Of a stretch of 64,000 bases of DNA, positions 36,890 through 48,860 are shown one piece after another. The notes beneath the pieces were generated by a model, which saw nothing but the letters and a program-made list of their open reading frames with translations, was not told the origin of the DNA and ran no database searches. A program made the position numbers and the translations under genes. The stretch spans positions 496,001 through 560,000 of the forward strand of contig JAJQOW010000020.1 in the NCBI GenBank assembly GCA_037975125.1. Reading direction: 5' to 3'. Every line of letters starts with the position of its first letter. Positions within the stretch are counted from its first letter, which is position 1. This DNA comes from Latrodectus hesperus. Lineage: Eukaryota; Arthropoda; Arachnida; Araneae; Theridiidae.

Positions 36890-37165
36890 TTGATTTGTTT
36901 TTCTTTCAATGGTAATTTTTTTGCCCATGGGGGATGATTAGACCGAGCCCTACAGATGAAAGTACATTTCGAGAAATATCCATGCCGAAGGTAATTTTTG
37001 GAACCATGAATAATGAAACCGAAGGTTGGCTTGTTTGTTTAATTTTCAATGATAATTTTTTCATCATGAGGGCTAATTTCGAACTTCTACAAATATCCAT
37101 ACCCAAGCTGGGATTCAAACTCACGAACCCTTGAACCGAAGGCCAGAGCGCTAATCACTCTTTTG
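36890..37165 (-). repeat. SINE family F, two tandem or nested copies
   Basis: Two similar halves follow each other. Each has a TTTCAATG(G/A)TAATTTTTT, CAT(G/C)(G/A)(T/G)GGG-like block and an AAATATCCAT(G/A)CC block. The second half ends with a reversed B-box (GGGATTCAAACTCACGAAC) and GCCAGAGCGCTAATC, a tRNA-like head on the - strand. The copy at 50590-50725 has the same blocks. Confidence 0.6.
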
Positions 37166-37560
37166 CAGAACCCTCAGAAGAACATGACATGTTGACATTC
37201 CAGCAACTGCGAATGTCATCCATCATTTCCTGTTAATGTGTTGCATAAGAGCACAGGTAAAAAGCTCATAAGAATGCATTATCTGGTTTTTATGAATAAA
37301 ATTTTTACTTCAGTTTAGTTTTTATCGATAGTAGATTGCTTCGTAAGGAAAAGGAGATAGATATATGCGTTGGACAGCGACAAAAAAGGGAAATATGATG
37401 AATTAGTTACTACAAGCAGGTAGAAAATATGAAAAAGTTAACAAATTGATGCTTTATTGGATGTTTCGATGGGTTAGCTTCAAATAAAAAAGGCGATAAA
37501 TTACATGATTAACAGCTTATTCAACAGGTCACGACTGAGAATTATGGTTGAGTTAAGTAG
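37166..37560. other. stretch without a gene
   Basis: No coding or repeat feature recognised. Confidence 0.5.
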
Positions 37561-37945
37561 AGCTTCATTATCATAGAGTTTGGCGAAATGGTATGTTTTG
37601 GCATCGGCTCTGTTGTAAAGCATGTTACAGTGTTGCATTCGATATTGGCGACATCATAAGCAATGCACTTGGCCAACGGACAATTCACTTCCAACTGACT
37701 CATCATCTGGATCAAAATGTCGTCACCGGTCATCAGTTGTTCGGATTCAGAGCACTTTCAGCTGTCGACGTGAACTCTTTCTTCGAGCCTTGTTGTTGCA
37801 CCAGAGTTAGGCTCTACCCGTTGGGGATTCACCGTTCAGAAGCAAGGGCCAAGCGAAAGATCGCCGTGTCCGCTCAAGGCAGTGGGTCGCAGTGCCCTCT
37901 GGCTGCGGCTGTCAACTTCAGAATAGCCTACAGAAATATTTGACA
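37560..37945. other. unexplained less AT-rich block with long open frames on both strands
   Basis: The + strand is open for 116 codons (37593-37943), and the - strand has an open frame at 37542-37733 starting MTGDDILIQMMSQLEVNCPL. Neither matches a family I recognise, and I see no strong splice sites bounding them. It is the largest such block in this part of intron 1. It could be an exon of a nested gene, a retrocopy or an old repeat. Confidence 0.3.
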
Positions 37946-38450
37946 CTGCCATGTTATGTCGAATATTTGTGTTATAGAATTTAACATTTGAATCAAATGA
38001 TCGTGAAATTCAAATTATATATAAAAATGACGTTTTAAAATATAAGGAATGACTACTTTTATACTATAGGCGCTTGTTTTTAAGAACCCATAGAGACTGG
38101 TTAGAAACAGTTCGTAAAGAATGCTTTTTTTAACTATTACAAATGCTATACGTTTTTCCTTTATAAGAGAAACACTATTATAAAGAATTATTTAGAATGT
38201 TCTTTGAGAAACACATGCAAAATAAGATTCATGCTTAAAAACAATTATTTTCATTTTATTGATAACACTTCACCGCACCCCATTCTAAAATTCAAACCGT
38301 GTCCGGCTTTAAATTTTCGAAACCAATCGTCTGAAACGTTAAAATTGTTCACCTTCATACGAGAATTTCCTTTCATATTCTCATCAACAGGATTCATTTC
38401 CCTCAGCCAAGCACTTTTCCCAATTTTGGATACTTTGCCTGTCTACAATA

Positions 38451-38486
38451 TTTTCGAGAAGGAACATATTTGTTCCTTCTCGAAAA
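38451..38486. repeat. perfect 16-bp inverted repeat with 4-nt loop
   Basis: The arms TTTTCGAGAAGGAACA (38451-38466) and its exact reverse complement (38471-38486) are separated by TATT. Confidence 0.95.
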
Positions 38487-39550
38487 CTGTTCTGTTTCCT
38501 TTTTAAATGTTTTTTTCCCCCGAGTTTTTAAAATGTTCATTGGAATTCCATATTTTCTTTATCTTATTTAATAATTTTTCGTCTATTTTTCGAACTTGTT
38601 TTATTTCAATTAATAAGCACGTTCGTTTCGTTCATTGCAACAAATCCTCAACGGAGGTGGCTCAATTTATCGTTCAACAAACGAAACTTCATAAATTAAG
38701 TTGTTCAAATGACACGAAATTAACTAAAAAGTAATGGAACACAAACTTTTATAGAATTTTCCTACTTTTCTATGTTTTTACGTACGGTAGGGACTAGATA
38801 CTAGTTCGTAAATGACGTAAAAATGATCGTCTACTGTATAAAAAAATTTATATGTATATAATCCATGACTTTTGATAATGTAGCTTTTAATTCTTCCAGG
38901 ATGTTGTTTTCTATGATACGAATTTTCCGATAAAATTTCTATCACTACCCTGAGGAAAAAGTTGAAAGCTCAGATATTGAAATAGCTTCCTCTCATCTAT
39001 TTTTAGCTATGCGAGCTTTGAAGTGTAATATTTGTTTCTCATCCATTTCTCGCACACTTTAACCAGGAAACGATTCATTTCGCGAAGTTTCAAAATCAAC
39101 TTTCCCGAATAAAGCAATGTGGTTGCGCCATATCGAATGCAAAAATAGCTGCATCGGAAAAGATTATATGGAAATCGCCAAAAAAGAAAATGTTCTAAAA
39201 GTGAATGCATATTCAAGAGGAAATGGAACAATTCATTTTAATAGCATTTTCCTCCACCATAAATTGTTATTTACAGTGAAGTTTGTTATTTGTACTTTTG
39301 GTAGTGAATTGTTGCTTTTATGTGTATTTTTGTGTCTATCTCGAACTGGAACTGAATCAAGGATCGAATTTACTGATTTTCTATTGAACAGTTCGTTGGG
39401 CATGGATGTTTGCAGCCAGCAATTCGGAATGCTCTGAACTATATTAGTGAAATTGGACAAATAAAATTGAAAATTTTCGGTGTATTTTGCATACATATGG
39501 GAAGGAAAGAATTATACGACTCCGTTCTTGAAGCGAACAGGTTACCGAGA

Positions 39551-39552
<2 letters not shown>

Positions 39553-39627
<75 letters not shown>
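39553..39627. repeat. (AT)n microsatellite
   Basis: An uninterrupted AT dinucleotide run. The long YIYIYI open frames across it are artefacts of the repeat. Confidence 0.95.
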
Positions 39628-39629
<2 letters not shown>

Positions 39630-40270
39630 TGATTGCACAATAACTTAAGGAGGTAATTCATTGAATAAAGTAACTATCCCTCTCAAGAATAATGTGCATT
39701 ATGGAGAAAGCTGTTTCTGTTAGTACCTACAGGACTGGAGTAATGTGGGCGACTTTGTGGGCATGCAGATTATCATCAGTCTTGGAAAATCTGGCCACGG
39801 GTCCGCTCTCAGTGGATTCCCTCCCATGTCAACGTCCAAGGCTGCCCTCTCACTTACAAAAAATGTTTCTCTTTATAGAAGAAGAAGAAGAGAGGGAAGT
39901 CTGGCTCACCTCTCTTGCCCATCCCTGGTTCAGCAGGAAGACCCCGGGGGTTGCGTTATAATTCGAGGGTGAAAGACATAATCAAACGACGTCTCTTGGT
40001 GAACTTCTGAAAAGCATGACATTCGAATCTGTGCGCAAGGTGAGTGGCTTATGTTCCAAACTCGTTCCCTTTTAGCCGTTCTGCCCTCGGAGATTTTGCA
40101 GTCCGGGGCTCACCGGCACCGCTATGTCTCTGTACACACAGGGATAGGATATTAATAACAGCGTATAAAATATTAGGTTGTATACAAGTAATTAACAGAA
40201 TAGGAATATCAATAGAGAATATTTTTCCATCATTATTGAAATCCCTATATTTCTGCTTTGTTCTTGTTTC
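39628..40270. other. stretch without a gene
   Basis: A less AT-rich part at 39740-39960 includes a (GAA)n tract and phrases loosely like family E (CTCCCATGTCAACGTCC). Not assigned. Confidence 0.35.
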
Positions 40271-40480
40271 TTATGACACTTGGACAAGCCAACTGCTATG
40301 CGAATTGAAGTCAGTAAGGTGCCAGAGCCTTTCGTTTAACCAGAGCACCATGAAGGTAAAAGTAAGATTTTGCTCTAAACTCCTCCGCTAGATGGCGCCA
40401 CCAGGGGATCCAATACCTCCATTTTGACATTGATCTGGAAGGGGAAGAAATTTTCTCCTGACCATTACACCCATGGTAAC
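40271..40480 (+). repeat. three-copy unclassified repeat, copy 3
   Basis: This starts TTATGACACTTGGACAAGCC and follows the same block order as 16046-16285, ending GAAGAAATTTTCTCCTG, CCATTACACCCATGGTAAC. A CTCF-like core (AGATGGCGCCACCAGGGG) occupies 40390-40407. Confidence 0.75.
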
Positions 40481-40919
40481 GCTAGTTTGCTAACGATTCT
40501 CGATGTAGTTCGGCGGTAGAATGCGTATTTTGATTTACTCCAAAATTTGGAACGACTTAAGATGAATATAAAATTATAAGCCGCTAGTTATTCACTGCGA
40601 TGCGTCAAGTGTATGTATGAGTGAAATGATGTATTCACGAAAAGCAATTTTTTTATTATTGAGTTTTAAATAGTAAAAATATTTTCTATAAGATGACATA
40701 GTTTAATGCAAAATACTTGGATCAAATATTTTCTCAGCTAGTTCAATATGAAAGCTGAATTAGTTTTCGACAGCAATGTAAAATTATTTAACGAACGACC
40801 AAACAACCAGAGGTCGCTGTAAGGCACCGGCCGATTATAATCTTCTGAAAGGACTTTTTATTGATAATAGAGCGTGTGTTCGTTTATTCATGGAGAATAC
40901 TACTCTGAAGCTTCACTTC

Positions 40920-40990
40920 ACCGCACCGCGGTCTGGTTGCGAGTTTAAGGTCCCGCGCTCGATCCCAACCATGATTGTACAACAGTAAAG
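40920..40990 (+). repeat. tRNA-derived SINE head fragment
   Basis: GGTCTGGTTGCGAG precedes a B-box-like GCTCGATCCCAACC. Too degenerate to be a functional tRNA. Confidence 0.35.
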
Positions 40991-41761
40991 ACCATTCATG
41001 GTAAAGCATTATTTCTATGATAAAATTGTAAATTGGTCTTTATTTTTATAAGTTTCTAACTCGATTTTTATGTTTTTCGTAACTTTTTATGTTTAGAGTT
41101 AAATGGTGATTTTTTAGCTCAGTTTGTTAGGAATAACAATTTGAGTGAACATCTTAAAATCTGATTCTACATGTTTTCAGTTCTCGAAGCAGTTGCGGAG
41201 GCGGTGTTTGCACACGTCGTCACTTTAAACAGGTACGGAATGATAATATTTACGCAGCGAAACCTTCGGGTACTAAACTTATTTGAAAGCCCTTTACTGT
41301 TAGATTTCGTGAGGGACTGTACCTCAAGCATTGCATTCACACTCGAAATGTATTTGCTTTTGCCTCTCGAAATCTCTTAGTTTGTTCGGGCTTTTCTGTT
41401 ACAGCTGAACCAATATTATCCCAACCAGATTTGGAAGGGAATTGCGAATATAACATCCCTTTTTTTTACTAATTTGTTCTCTCACAGAAAGAAAACTCTC
41501 GAAACGATTGCATTCTTTTATGGACAGAATATAAATACAGCGGTAAATTGACATACGAGTCGTAACCTTGCTCGTATCTCAAAGTAATTTTCCCCATTGA
41601 AATTAATTGAAATGCCATTAATCCGTTCGAGCTCCCAAAACACCACCCCAGCTGCTGTTGTTAAGTGTTTTTGAATAAGAAAAATGTATTTACAAGAAGA
41701 AACATTCATTTACAAATAACAAATACATATTCTATAAAAACATAATAAAAGAATAAGAAAT

Positions 41762-43255
41762 GTTTACGGAAACGCTTCATTTTCGTCCCTGGTCTTCGCC
41801 TTTTTCGTCATGCTTTGCTCATTTTCACCCGCAGATCGCTTAAAAAACTCTCCAAGGGGATTTCTCCCTTTCAAGATATTGCGAAGATGAGTTAGGTAAG
41901 TTTCGTTGAACAACTCCGATGCACGGCCGGTTGCAGCTTCCTCGGGGTGATTTTTCCCCCTCCCCCACATTCCCAAGATCTCCTCTATATCTCTTGTAGA
42001 GATAACCTCCTCCATCTCTGACTCCGTTTCAAAACTAATTTTTCGTTGAACCACCGGGCAACTTCTCGGTCGTCAGTTCCTGAGACTGTTCCTCAACGAG
42101 TTCGTTCACATCTCTCTCGTCCACCTCCAGACCCATGGACTTTCCCACTTCGGGTTCCAATCCTTCGAAAGCCCTTTCAGCTACAGCTTCTTCCATGCAG
42201 AGTGGAGGTCTTCGTTGCAACATCCAGCCGGGCCTGATCAAAAATTCTTAGATGTTAAAGTAGTCCTTCCAGAACTCTCGAAAGGTAAGGTGTGTGTTTT
42301 CCGTCACCTCAAACCAGCGCCGCAAAATGTGCTTGGTGTACAACTACTTAACATCAGAAATCACCTGCTGATCTTCGAGATTGGGTGGGTGAGTAGGGGC
42401 ATTGTCGAGGACGAGGAGGGTAGGTTGTTTTCCTGTAGATATTTTTTAACAGAAGGGCCAACACACCAGGTTTATCCACTCCACAAAGAAATTCTTGGTG
42501 ACACACACTATCAAATTTGCCCTCCACATAATTTGCAGTTTTTCCTTTAAAATCTTATGTGACTTAAAGATTCTGAGATTTTCCGAATAGTATACTAGCA
42601 GTGGCTTGATTTTGCAATCGCCACACGCATTGGCGCAAAGTACTAAAGTTAATCTATCCTTCATGGGTTTGTGACCTGGCATCGCCTTCTCTTCTGCTGT
42701 TATGTAAGTTCTATTCGATATCCTTTTCCAGAGAAGCCCTGCCTCGTCACAGTTGAAGACTTGTTGGGGGATGTATCCTTTGGCTTCTATCAGTTCGGAA
42801 AACGTTTTGACGCAAACCTCAGATGTCTTCACATCCGAACTTGCTGCCTCACCATGCCTTTCGACGGAGTGAGTGCCGGTCCTTTTCCTAAAGTCGTCAA
42901 ACCAGTCCCGACTGGCCTTAAAAACGAGTTTTCCGATCCCTCGTTTGTGTGGGATCTGCTCCAGCAAATCACCGTCAACTGCTCCTACGTTCTCACCTAT
43001 GATGCTATGTATTCCTCCTTGAAGCCGTTTCTCTGTCACCCACACCATCAGTAGTTTCTCCATGTTCTCATGGGGAAAGGTCCCGAGCTTAGAAACGCCC
43101 TTAGCTGGCGTTATACCCCTTTGTTTACTCCTACTGCTTAAGCACAGTACATGTCATTGATGTGCTACGTGCATACATCCTTGCCAAGTCAATCACTCGC
43201 ATACCTTGCTCATGCTTTTCTACGATTTCACGCTTTAATTCAATAGACATCATCT
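41762..43255 (-). pseudogene. Tigger/pogo transposase, frameshifted
   Basis: A cut-and-paste DDE transposase with CENP-B-like DNA-binding domains. On - from about 43250, the first helix-turn-helix reads MSIELKREIVEKHEQGMRV and LARMYARSTSMTCTVLKQ, then a stop. From 43063 the frame MEKLLMVWVTEKRLQGG continues through the second CENP-B HTH (SRDWFDDFRKRTG), the first catalytic aspartate in VFNCDEAGLLW, and LTLVLCANACGDCKIKPLLV, to 42446. A frameshift leads to the second aspartate in TLLVLDNAPTHPPNLEDQ near 42400. The C-terminal part (TKHILRRWFEVTEN, AWKKLWLK) is readable in other frames to about 41770. The third acidic residue cannot be placed with confidence. Several stops and shifts make it non-functional. 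Order and length fit Tigger1-type elements. Confidence 0.9.
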
Positions 43256-43401
43256 TCTTCTTCTGACCCACCCATGGTTATAAAAGAAAATGTGATAATG
43301 TTTTGTGTAAGTGTACAAAAGCAAAAAACGCGAACCCAACTTATCAAAAATGCTTCGAAAACGAGGGCACACAGACTGAGGTGGGAGAAACTGTTAGACG
43401 C

Positions 43402-43433
43402 CACACGACACCAACATGCGGTGGTGTCGTGTG
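43402..43433. repeat. perfect 12-bp inverted repeat with 8-nt spacer
   Basis: CACACGACACCA (43402-43413) and its exact reverse complement (43422-43433) flank ACATGCGG. It lies inside the end region of the Tigger element. Confidence 0.9.
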
Positions 43434-43520
43434 CGATTCCTCGTATCTCAAATCTTGCTCTCATCTCAAAGCGAAATATCGGCGGGTCGTACCTCAAAAC
43501 ACTCGTATATCGAGGTACTG

Positions 43521-44310
43521 TGAGTCCCACAGTAATTTTCCACCACGTGACGCATGAAATTAACATCTTAGCAACTGTATTTGGTGTGCCAGGCACTCGT
43601 TTTGCCTTCCAATGGGACACTCAAAGGTAATTGCACTTCCATGTCGCAAGCAAGGAACTTTCGAAGACACGCATTCCGACAGTGTAGAAGCAGGCAGCAA
43701 AATAAACAGGAGACATTTTACAGTTAATGCATGGGACCTTAATACTTATCGCGTAAAATACTTTTCATTAGAATTTTTCTTACAGGCCGTACTCAATCAT
43801 CAGAAGGCAGGAAACCCGAAAATCTCCCAAACACTCCCTTAGATAGGCGTACAAACCACAAGTAGAAACCCATTATCCATTTCCTGTTGTTAAACAGTCA
43901 TTGGAATCGAACCTAGAACCTTCTACTTGGAAGAATGAACTATCAGCACTATATAACCCCGAGATTCTTACTAGACATATGGAGAGATAACAACGAATCA
44001 TAATAGCTTCGGAAGAAGGCATTCTTCTTGTGTACGAGAAGAAATCAAATAAAAAGCCATGAAATTTATCATAACTGAGAGAATCGTATTTACTTCAGAG
44101 TTATTCTATATATTATACGATATTTAGATTCTATATGGAAAGAATATTCATTCTTTTCATCGGCGTTTTTACCGATTTCATTTCTTAACTGTTATTAAAA
44201 CTGACAAGGCGATAAGCTGCGTTTACGCTGTTTCGAACAACAGAAATAGTCATTTGTAAACGTATCGCAATATCTTACATAACATGCGTTATTTACTTTG
44301 ATTTGGTTTA
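43521..44310. other. stretch without a gene
   Basis: It includes a reversed B-box-like block (GGAATCGAACCTAGAACC) at about 43905-43925 that may be a SINE fragment. Otherwise nothing recognised. Confidence 0.4.
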
Positions 44311-44513
44311 TTAGTTAAGTATAGAATTTTCGAACTGGAAACATTCTGCCAAATTCTTTACTTTGGAATACTTCCTGGACTCGCGCAAGAGATTCCGCTG
44401 AAACTCTTCTTCGTTCGGAGAACGTCTCCGTCGCGAATTGTTACGAAACTGTTGAGGCAGCTGAGGGAAGGGCGGGGGGGAGGGCATTTCTGCGGTGATC
44501 GGTTTCATCATCT
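44311..44513 (-). other. candidate coding exon of unknown protein
   Basis: On - a 66-codon open frame, much less AT-rich than its flanks, starts MMKPITAEMPSPPPFPQLPQ directly after an acceptor-like TTTGGGCGCAG. It continues with a basic run NSRRRRSPNEEEFQRNLL, then RESRKYSK. A donor-like GTAAAG follows the SK codons near 44358, so the exon could end there or the frame could run to its stop. I do not recognise the protein. It may be an internal exon of a gene on the opposite strand within intron 1, or chance. Confidence 0.3.
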
Positions 44514-45894
44514 GCGCCCAAACAAATGAGTAGATCTAGGGTTGCCAGAATCGCGCGGAATGAGTATAATAATCATTTGTCATTTTAATGATCTGAGCAA
44601 GTTGTCGAAATGTTCTATTTCCATAAATTTGCATCTCAGAATTATAATTTAAGAAAAAATATTTCTATCTACACTAATTCTCTAATATATGTTTCCGTTT
44701 CGAATAATCTAAATACATTTTGTGGTTATTCTAATAAAGCACAATTTATATGTTTTTTAAAAAAAAAAAAATTCATAAAATTTTTTAAAAAATGCTGAAT
44801 CAAGCTTCTGTTAAGAAACTAATATCAATTTAACAGTATAAATGCTACAAATATTGAAAATTTATAATGTATTATTGAATATTAAAAATATATCTATCTT
44901 AACAACAATTTTCTATCAAAAGTTTAATAATTTCTTATAAGATTTTTTTGTGTGTGTGTCATTTGAGAAACCTTCATTTGTTTGAGGGGCTGTCTGTGTA
45001 GAAATGAACAAATTATCGTTTGGGATCTTAGTTTGCTCAGAATTGGAAATTGTTTTTGTTTTCTTATTTTCCGAGAAGTTAAAGCCGAAAAATTAACTAA
45101 TGAAACTCAGTTTTAATTTAAAAGTATTCCCAGTATAAAAATATTAGATTCAGAAAAAAAATTTATATCTTTTTATAATACTATACCTGTTTTTTCTGGA
45201 TGACTGCTCGTTTTGTGCATGTTCCTTTTTTTTAAGAATCTAAATCTTTTCAGGGTATTGTACCAATCCTTTTTGAATCTTGCTTTCGGCAACTGGGTAT
45301 TATCAAAAGAGTGAACTGATTCACAAACCTTCAATATTTTTATGATACTATTTGTTACTTAAGTTCATAATGGATAAAATGTATCTCCGTATGTTATGTA
45401 TGTATTTTTGTATGGAAAAAATTCTTGTTTAAAAAGATTTTTATTATTGGAAAGAAAGGAAAGCTTTTACCTGTGAACGAGCCAAGATGGTCAAAAATTT
45501 ACTCTAAACTTCTGGGACGACTCTTAATTATCCTGCCTCTTGCGCGAACTGAAAAATAATACCAAGTTTCAATAATTTTTAATTAGAAAATAATTTTAAT
45601 ATTCAACGTCAAAATTGCTCAATTTCGTGATAATCAAATTTATGAAAGTAAATCAATTGACAAGTTGGAAGTCTTATCAATTGACTACTTTAATTCTTGC
45701 AAAATAAGAGGTTGCTTAAGAAAGTTCAAGCAGCAGTGCTTTAATTGAGAAAAAAGTAACTCTCTCCACTGAAAAGCTATAAGTTTGAAATTGACCTAGT
45801 AAATGACTGTCACGCTGAAAAATCTCTTCAAAAGCGACATTAAGACCAGAGCTTCTAGTTAGAGGGATTCTGGACATTATGGTACTTAACGAGG

Positions 45895-45929
45895 ATTTTG
45901 ATGATAGTTTTATTCACTATCATCAAAAT
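45895..45929. repeat. perfect 14-bp inverted repeat with 7-nt loop
   Basis: ATTTTGATGATAGT (45895-45908) is the exact reverse complement of 45916-45929. A third related phrase (AAATTTTGATGATAATG) follows at about 45958, so the block looks locally duplicated as well as inverted. Confidence 0.9.
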
Positions 45930-47037
45930 TCATGATGGTAATGTTATCCATAATTATCAAATTTTGATGATAATGTTATCTAGTGACTTATCAAGCGCTA
46001 GGCATCCTATGAAATGGATTGGTATTCTTTTCTTTATAGAATTATTTTTAAATATGCTTGCCATATTTCTGAAATGTTCATCCGGGACACCGGAATGCTC
46101 ACCCACCCTCACCGTCCCTGCTATTCATGGACATGCATACTTGGAGTGATTTTAGAATGTTTTGGAGGGTACATGAAAAAAGGGTTACTAATTAGGAACC
46201 TGAACCGAGATAATCATAAATGACAAGCACATAAATTTAAATATTTTAATTCCGACACCTTAATATTTATGAGTGACTTAAGCTAACTTAAGTATTAGAA
46301 GAAACACTTGAATGGGAATAAAATATGAACAATATTTACATGTACTATTTATTATTGGGCAGGACTATTTTTAGAAAGTCTTTTTTGTTGTTAATCTTGT
46401 AAAAATATTCATACGTTAATTGGTTAACCGTAGATTTCTTCATCAAACATTTATCATCAGTTCATTTGTTGTTCATCAAAGAAAATACTCTCTGCTGGCG
46501 CTGATTCCCCAAGTAAGCAGAAAACATACTCACCAATCTTGTTCAGGTTGGGAACAGCTGTTGTGTGATTCTCCTTAAAGTGACCAAAAAGCCTGAGCTA
46601 TTTTTCTTTACTTGAAATAACCACATTATCACTTCTTGCTTCCCAATTCTACTGCAAATGCTAGTTAGCAAACATAACTTCGCGCATGGTTGGCGAGACA
46701 AGACGATACGAGGACAATATTACTTATTAGCAGACCATCGCTCCTCAATGGTTTTCAATTTTAATAAAGTGCATAAATGAGCGACAAAGTATTCTAAATA
46801 ATCCTTCAGTTAATTACCTTTACTTTTATTTTGGTTATCTTTTAAATGAAACTTCATTTTTATTTGTATTTTCCCTTAAAAACGGAACGTCTAGCAAGCA
46901 TATTCAAATTCTAGGAAGAACTTATGATTCGGTAGAACAAATGCTATCTCTTTATACATTGTGCTAATAATAATGTTTCTATGTATTAATCATCCCTTAT
47001 TACTGGCATCATCTGATAACTGATGTTTTATTTGCAG
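45930..47037. other. 3' part of intron 1
   Basis: AT-rich. Open frames at 45898-46223 are without known domains. The end carries the exon 2 acceptor, with a T-rich stretch and TTTGCAG. Confidence 0.45.
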
Positions 47038-47099
47038 CCACGGATGAATCTCATCGGCAAGAGCGGTTGTCCTGCGTCAGTTCCCACATGGGCAAAGAG
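47038..47099 (+). CDS. secreted cysteine-containing protein, coding exon 2
   Basis: A 62-base exon bounded by an acceptor (TTATTTGCAG ending 47037) and a donor (GTAAGA at 47100). The single T left over from exon 1 plus CC gives serine. The exon then reads TDESHRQERLSCVSSHMGKE and ends exactly on a codon boundary (phase 0), as exon 3 needs. Acidic and polar residues dominate and one cysteine (residue 50 of the precursor) is present. The region is less AT-rich than its flanks, and the mix of codons is that of real coding sequence. Because the exon is tiny, its assignment rests on the splice sites and on phase agreement with both neighbours. The alternative is a chance splice-bounded frame. Confidence 0.55.
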
Positions 47100-48359
47100 G
47101 TAAGACATCCTCGGTGCACGTGACCACAGTGTCTTCTGACGAATCAGCAATCCCATCCGAAGCATTCTGCTCTTGTTCTGTCTCTGAAATCGTTATTTAT
47201 AAATATAATGACATATTCGTGAGCAGTTCCTGAAAATAAAAAGAAACCATCAATTAGGATTGATGTAAATGTGACTCGTTATAATATATATAAGTGGAAA
47301 ACACAAGTGCTAATATTTTTTAATCTTTTTAAACTCATTTCTAGATATTCGTTGTCCATAAAACTTAAACCATTGATTTTTGTGTAAATCAGAAAATTTT
47401 AATGCTAGGGAGAAAATATTTTATGCATGTTTCTGTGACATATTATCTTTCCAGAAAAAATATTTCACTAAATGGAAAGTTTTTAAGTTACTGTTTTCTA
47501 TTGGGAAAAGATATTTTGACCATATTGAAAAATATGACTTCAGAGTAATGTTTATTTTACATTTTATTAGTTTTGATAATTTTTTTTAATAAAAATTCGT
47601 ACACTATTAATGTACAGAAAGCCAATACCTTAAAGGAATTTTAATGTGACGTTAATGTGTAAATTAATAAATGAATAAAAAGTTTCTATAAAAGGAAAAT
47701 AATTTTTTGAACATACTCTGTTATAAAATAGCTATCTAGTATGCTCTAGATTAGAACACTGTTGCCTTTTTTTATAGCTTTAGTCTTTGCTGCCAAATGG
47801 AAGTTTTCCAAGGACACCCCTAAATTGGTTCATTCCGAACCATTTTTGATTAAAATTCTTATATTCAAGATTTCTCATATTCTTATTGGTTGAAATAATA
47901 ATGCCAACTGTTTTTATTAAAACACGACTTAAAGAAATAACTCGTACTTTCTTCTTTTGTCATTTGTGTTAGATTTCAAAAGATATGGCAAAAGCTATGG
48001 TTTATTTAAAAATTATGTGATTGATATTTTTAATCGATATTACATTATTATGGAAATATAGTACATTTTTTCTCATCAATTAATGAGTGTGAAAACAGTT
48101 ATCTTTACTTTTTATTTATAAAGTAATGTAATTTTTTTCCCTTTTATCATGTATTTGTTGAAAATTAGAACTTTTGAAGACAAAGATAACTAGTATATAG
48201 TGAGTGAGATTTTAATTTAATTTATTTTTATTGTACTTATAATTTAGTTTTTTCTTTTTATAAAAGATTATCATTAACTATTTTTTAAAGTTTAAACGAT
48301 CTCATTGGGAAATGAATAAGAAATAATATTCTGTAACAAAAATCATTTGTGAAACGGCA

Positions 48360-48860
48360 GAATCTTTTGATATCAAAGAAAGCAGCTTCGATCATTGAAA
48401 TAATTGGTAACCTGGTCCCATAAAGCGAAATTTATTTTTTAATTGATATTTCATTGCAAAAATTAATAGTAAAATGATAAATTTCAAAATAATAAAATTC
48501 ATAAGAAAGCAGCCTCGAGCATTGAAATTCTTCAGTGTTCCGCCTGAAAATTTCTGTTCTGTGGGAATCTCTTTTTCAAGCAAGTATTTCTTTGATCTTT
48601 GTAGAACAATTTCATTTAAACGAGTATGTTTCTAATGTGAACATGTTCATCGAAATGCGTGTGATTTCTCTTTGGAAAAACTATGTCCTTGTCACTAGTT
48701 TTCTTACCTAGAACTTTTCATCCTGCAATAAAGAATATTTCTTTGATCATTATCAAACAATTTCCTCTTAATGAACATGCGAAATATTCGATTTCTCTGT
48801 GGAAAAAACTATGCTCTTGTCACCAATATTCTTATCTGGAACTTTCCAGACTATCATAAA
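48360..48860. repeat. degenerate local duplications
   Basis: A TATTTCTTTGATC..AACAATTTC..GATTTCTCT(T/G)TGG..CTTGTCAC block near 48580-48715 recurs at 48740-48850. An AAGAAAGCAGC(T/C)TCGA(T/G)CATTG block near 48377 recurs at 48507. The copies are diverged, so the duplication is old. Confidence 0.6.

Larger units (their letters stand above)
41538..43520 (-). mobile_element. pogo/Tigger DNA transposon, full-length but decayed
   Basis: Terminal repeats are recognisable. One end starts CAGCGGTAAATTGACATACG at 41538, preceded by TA. The other, read on -, starts CAGTACCTCGATATACGAG at 43520. Both share the CAG start and an ATACGAG block. The right flank reads TG instead of the TA that pogo elements duplicate, probably a later mutation. 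The element is about 2.0 kb, the normal size for an autonomous Tigger, and encodes the transposase below. Confidence 0.85.
20180..47037 (+). other. intron 1 of the secreted-protein gene (about 26.9 kb)
   Basis: Donor GTAAGT at 20180 and acceptor TTTGCAG ending 47037. It is packed with family E repeats, SINEs, a non-LTR 3' end and a Tigger element. It may hide symmetric phase-1 exons that I did not find, or nested genes. Apart from items listed separately, the stretches 20186-22460, 27180-27990, 29400-30180, 33510-34330, 37950-38440, 38490-39550, 40600-41160 and 44520-45890 show no recognisable feature. Confidence 0.55.

Noticed and set aside
39444..39638. Long YIYIYI open frames here and at 57403-57847
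   Set aside because: They are translations of (AT)n microsatellites and have no protein meaning.
43240..43630. Open frames over the Tigger terminal region on both strands
   Set aside because: They cover the inverted terminal repeats and untranslated end of the transposon, with no domain of their own.
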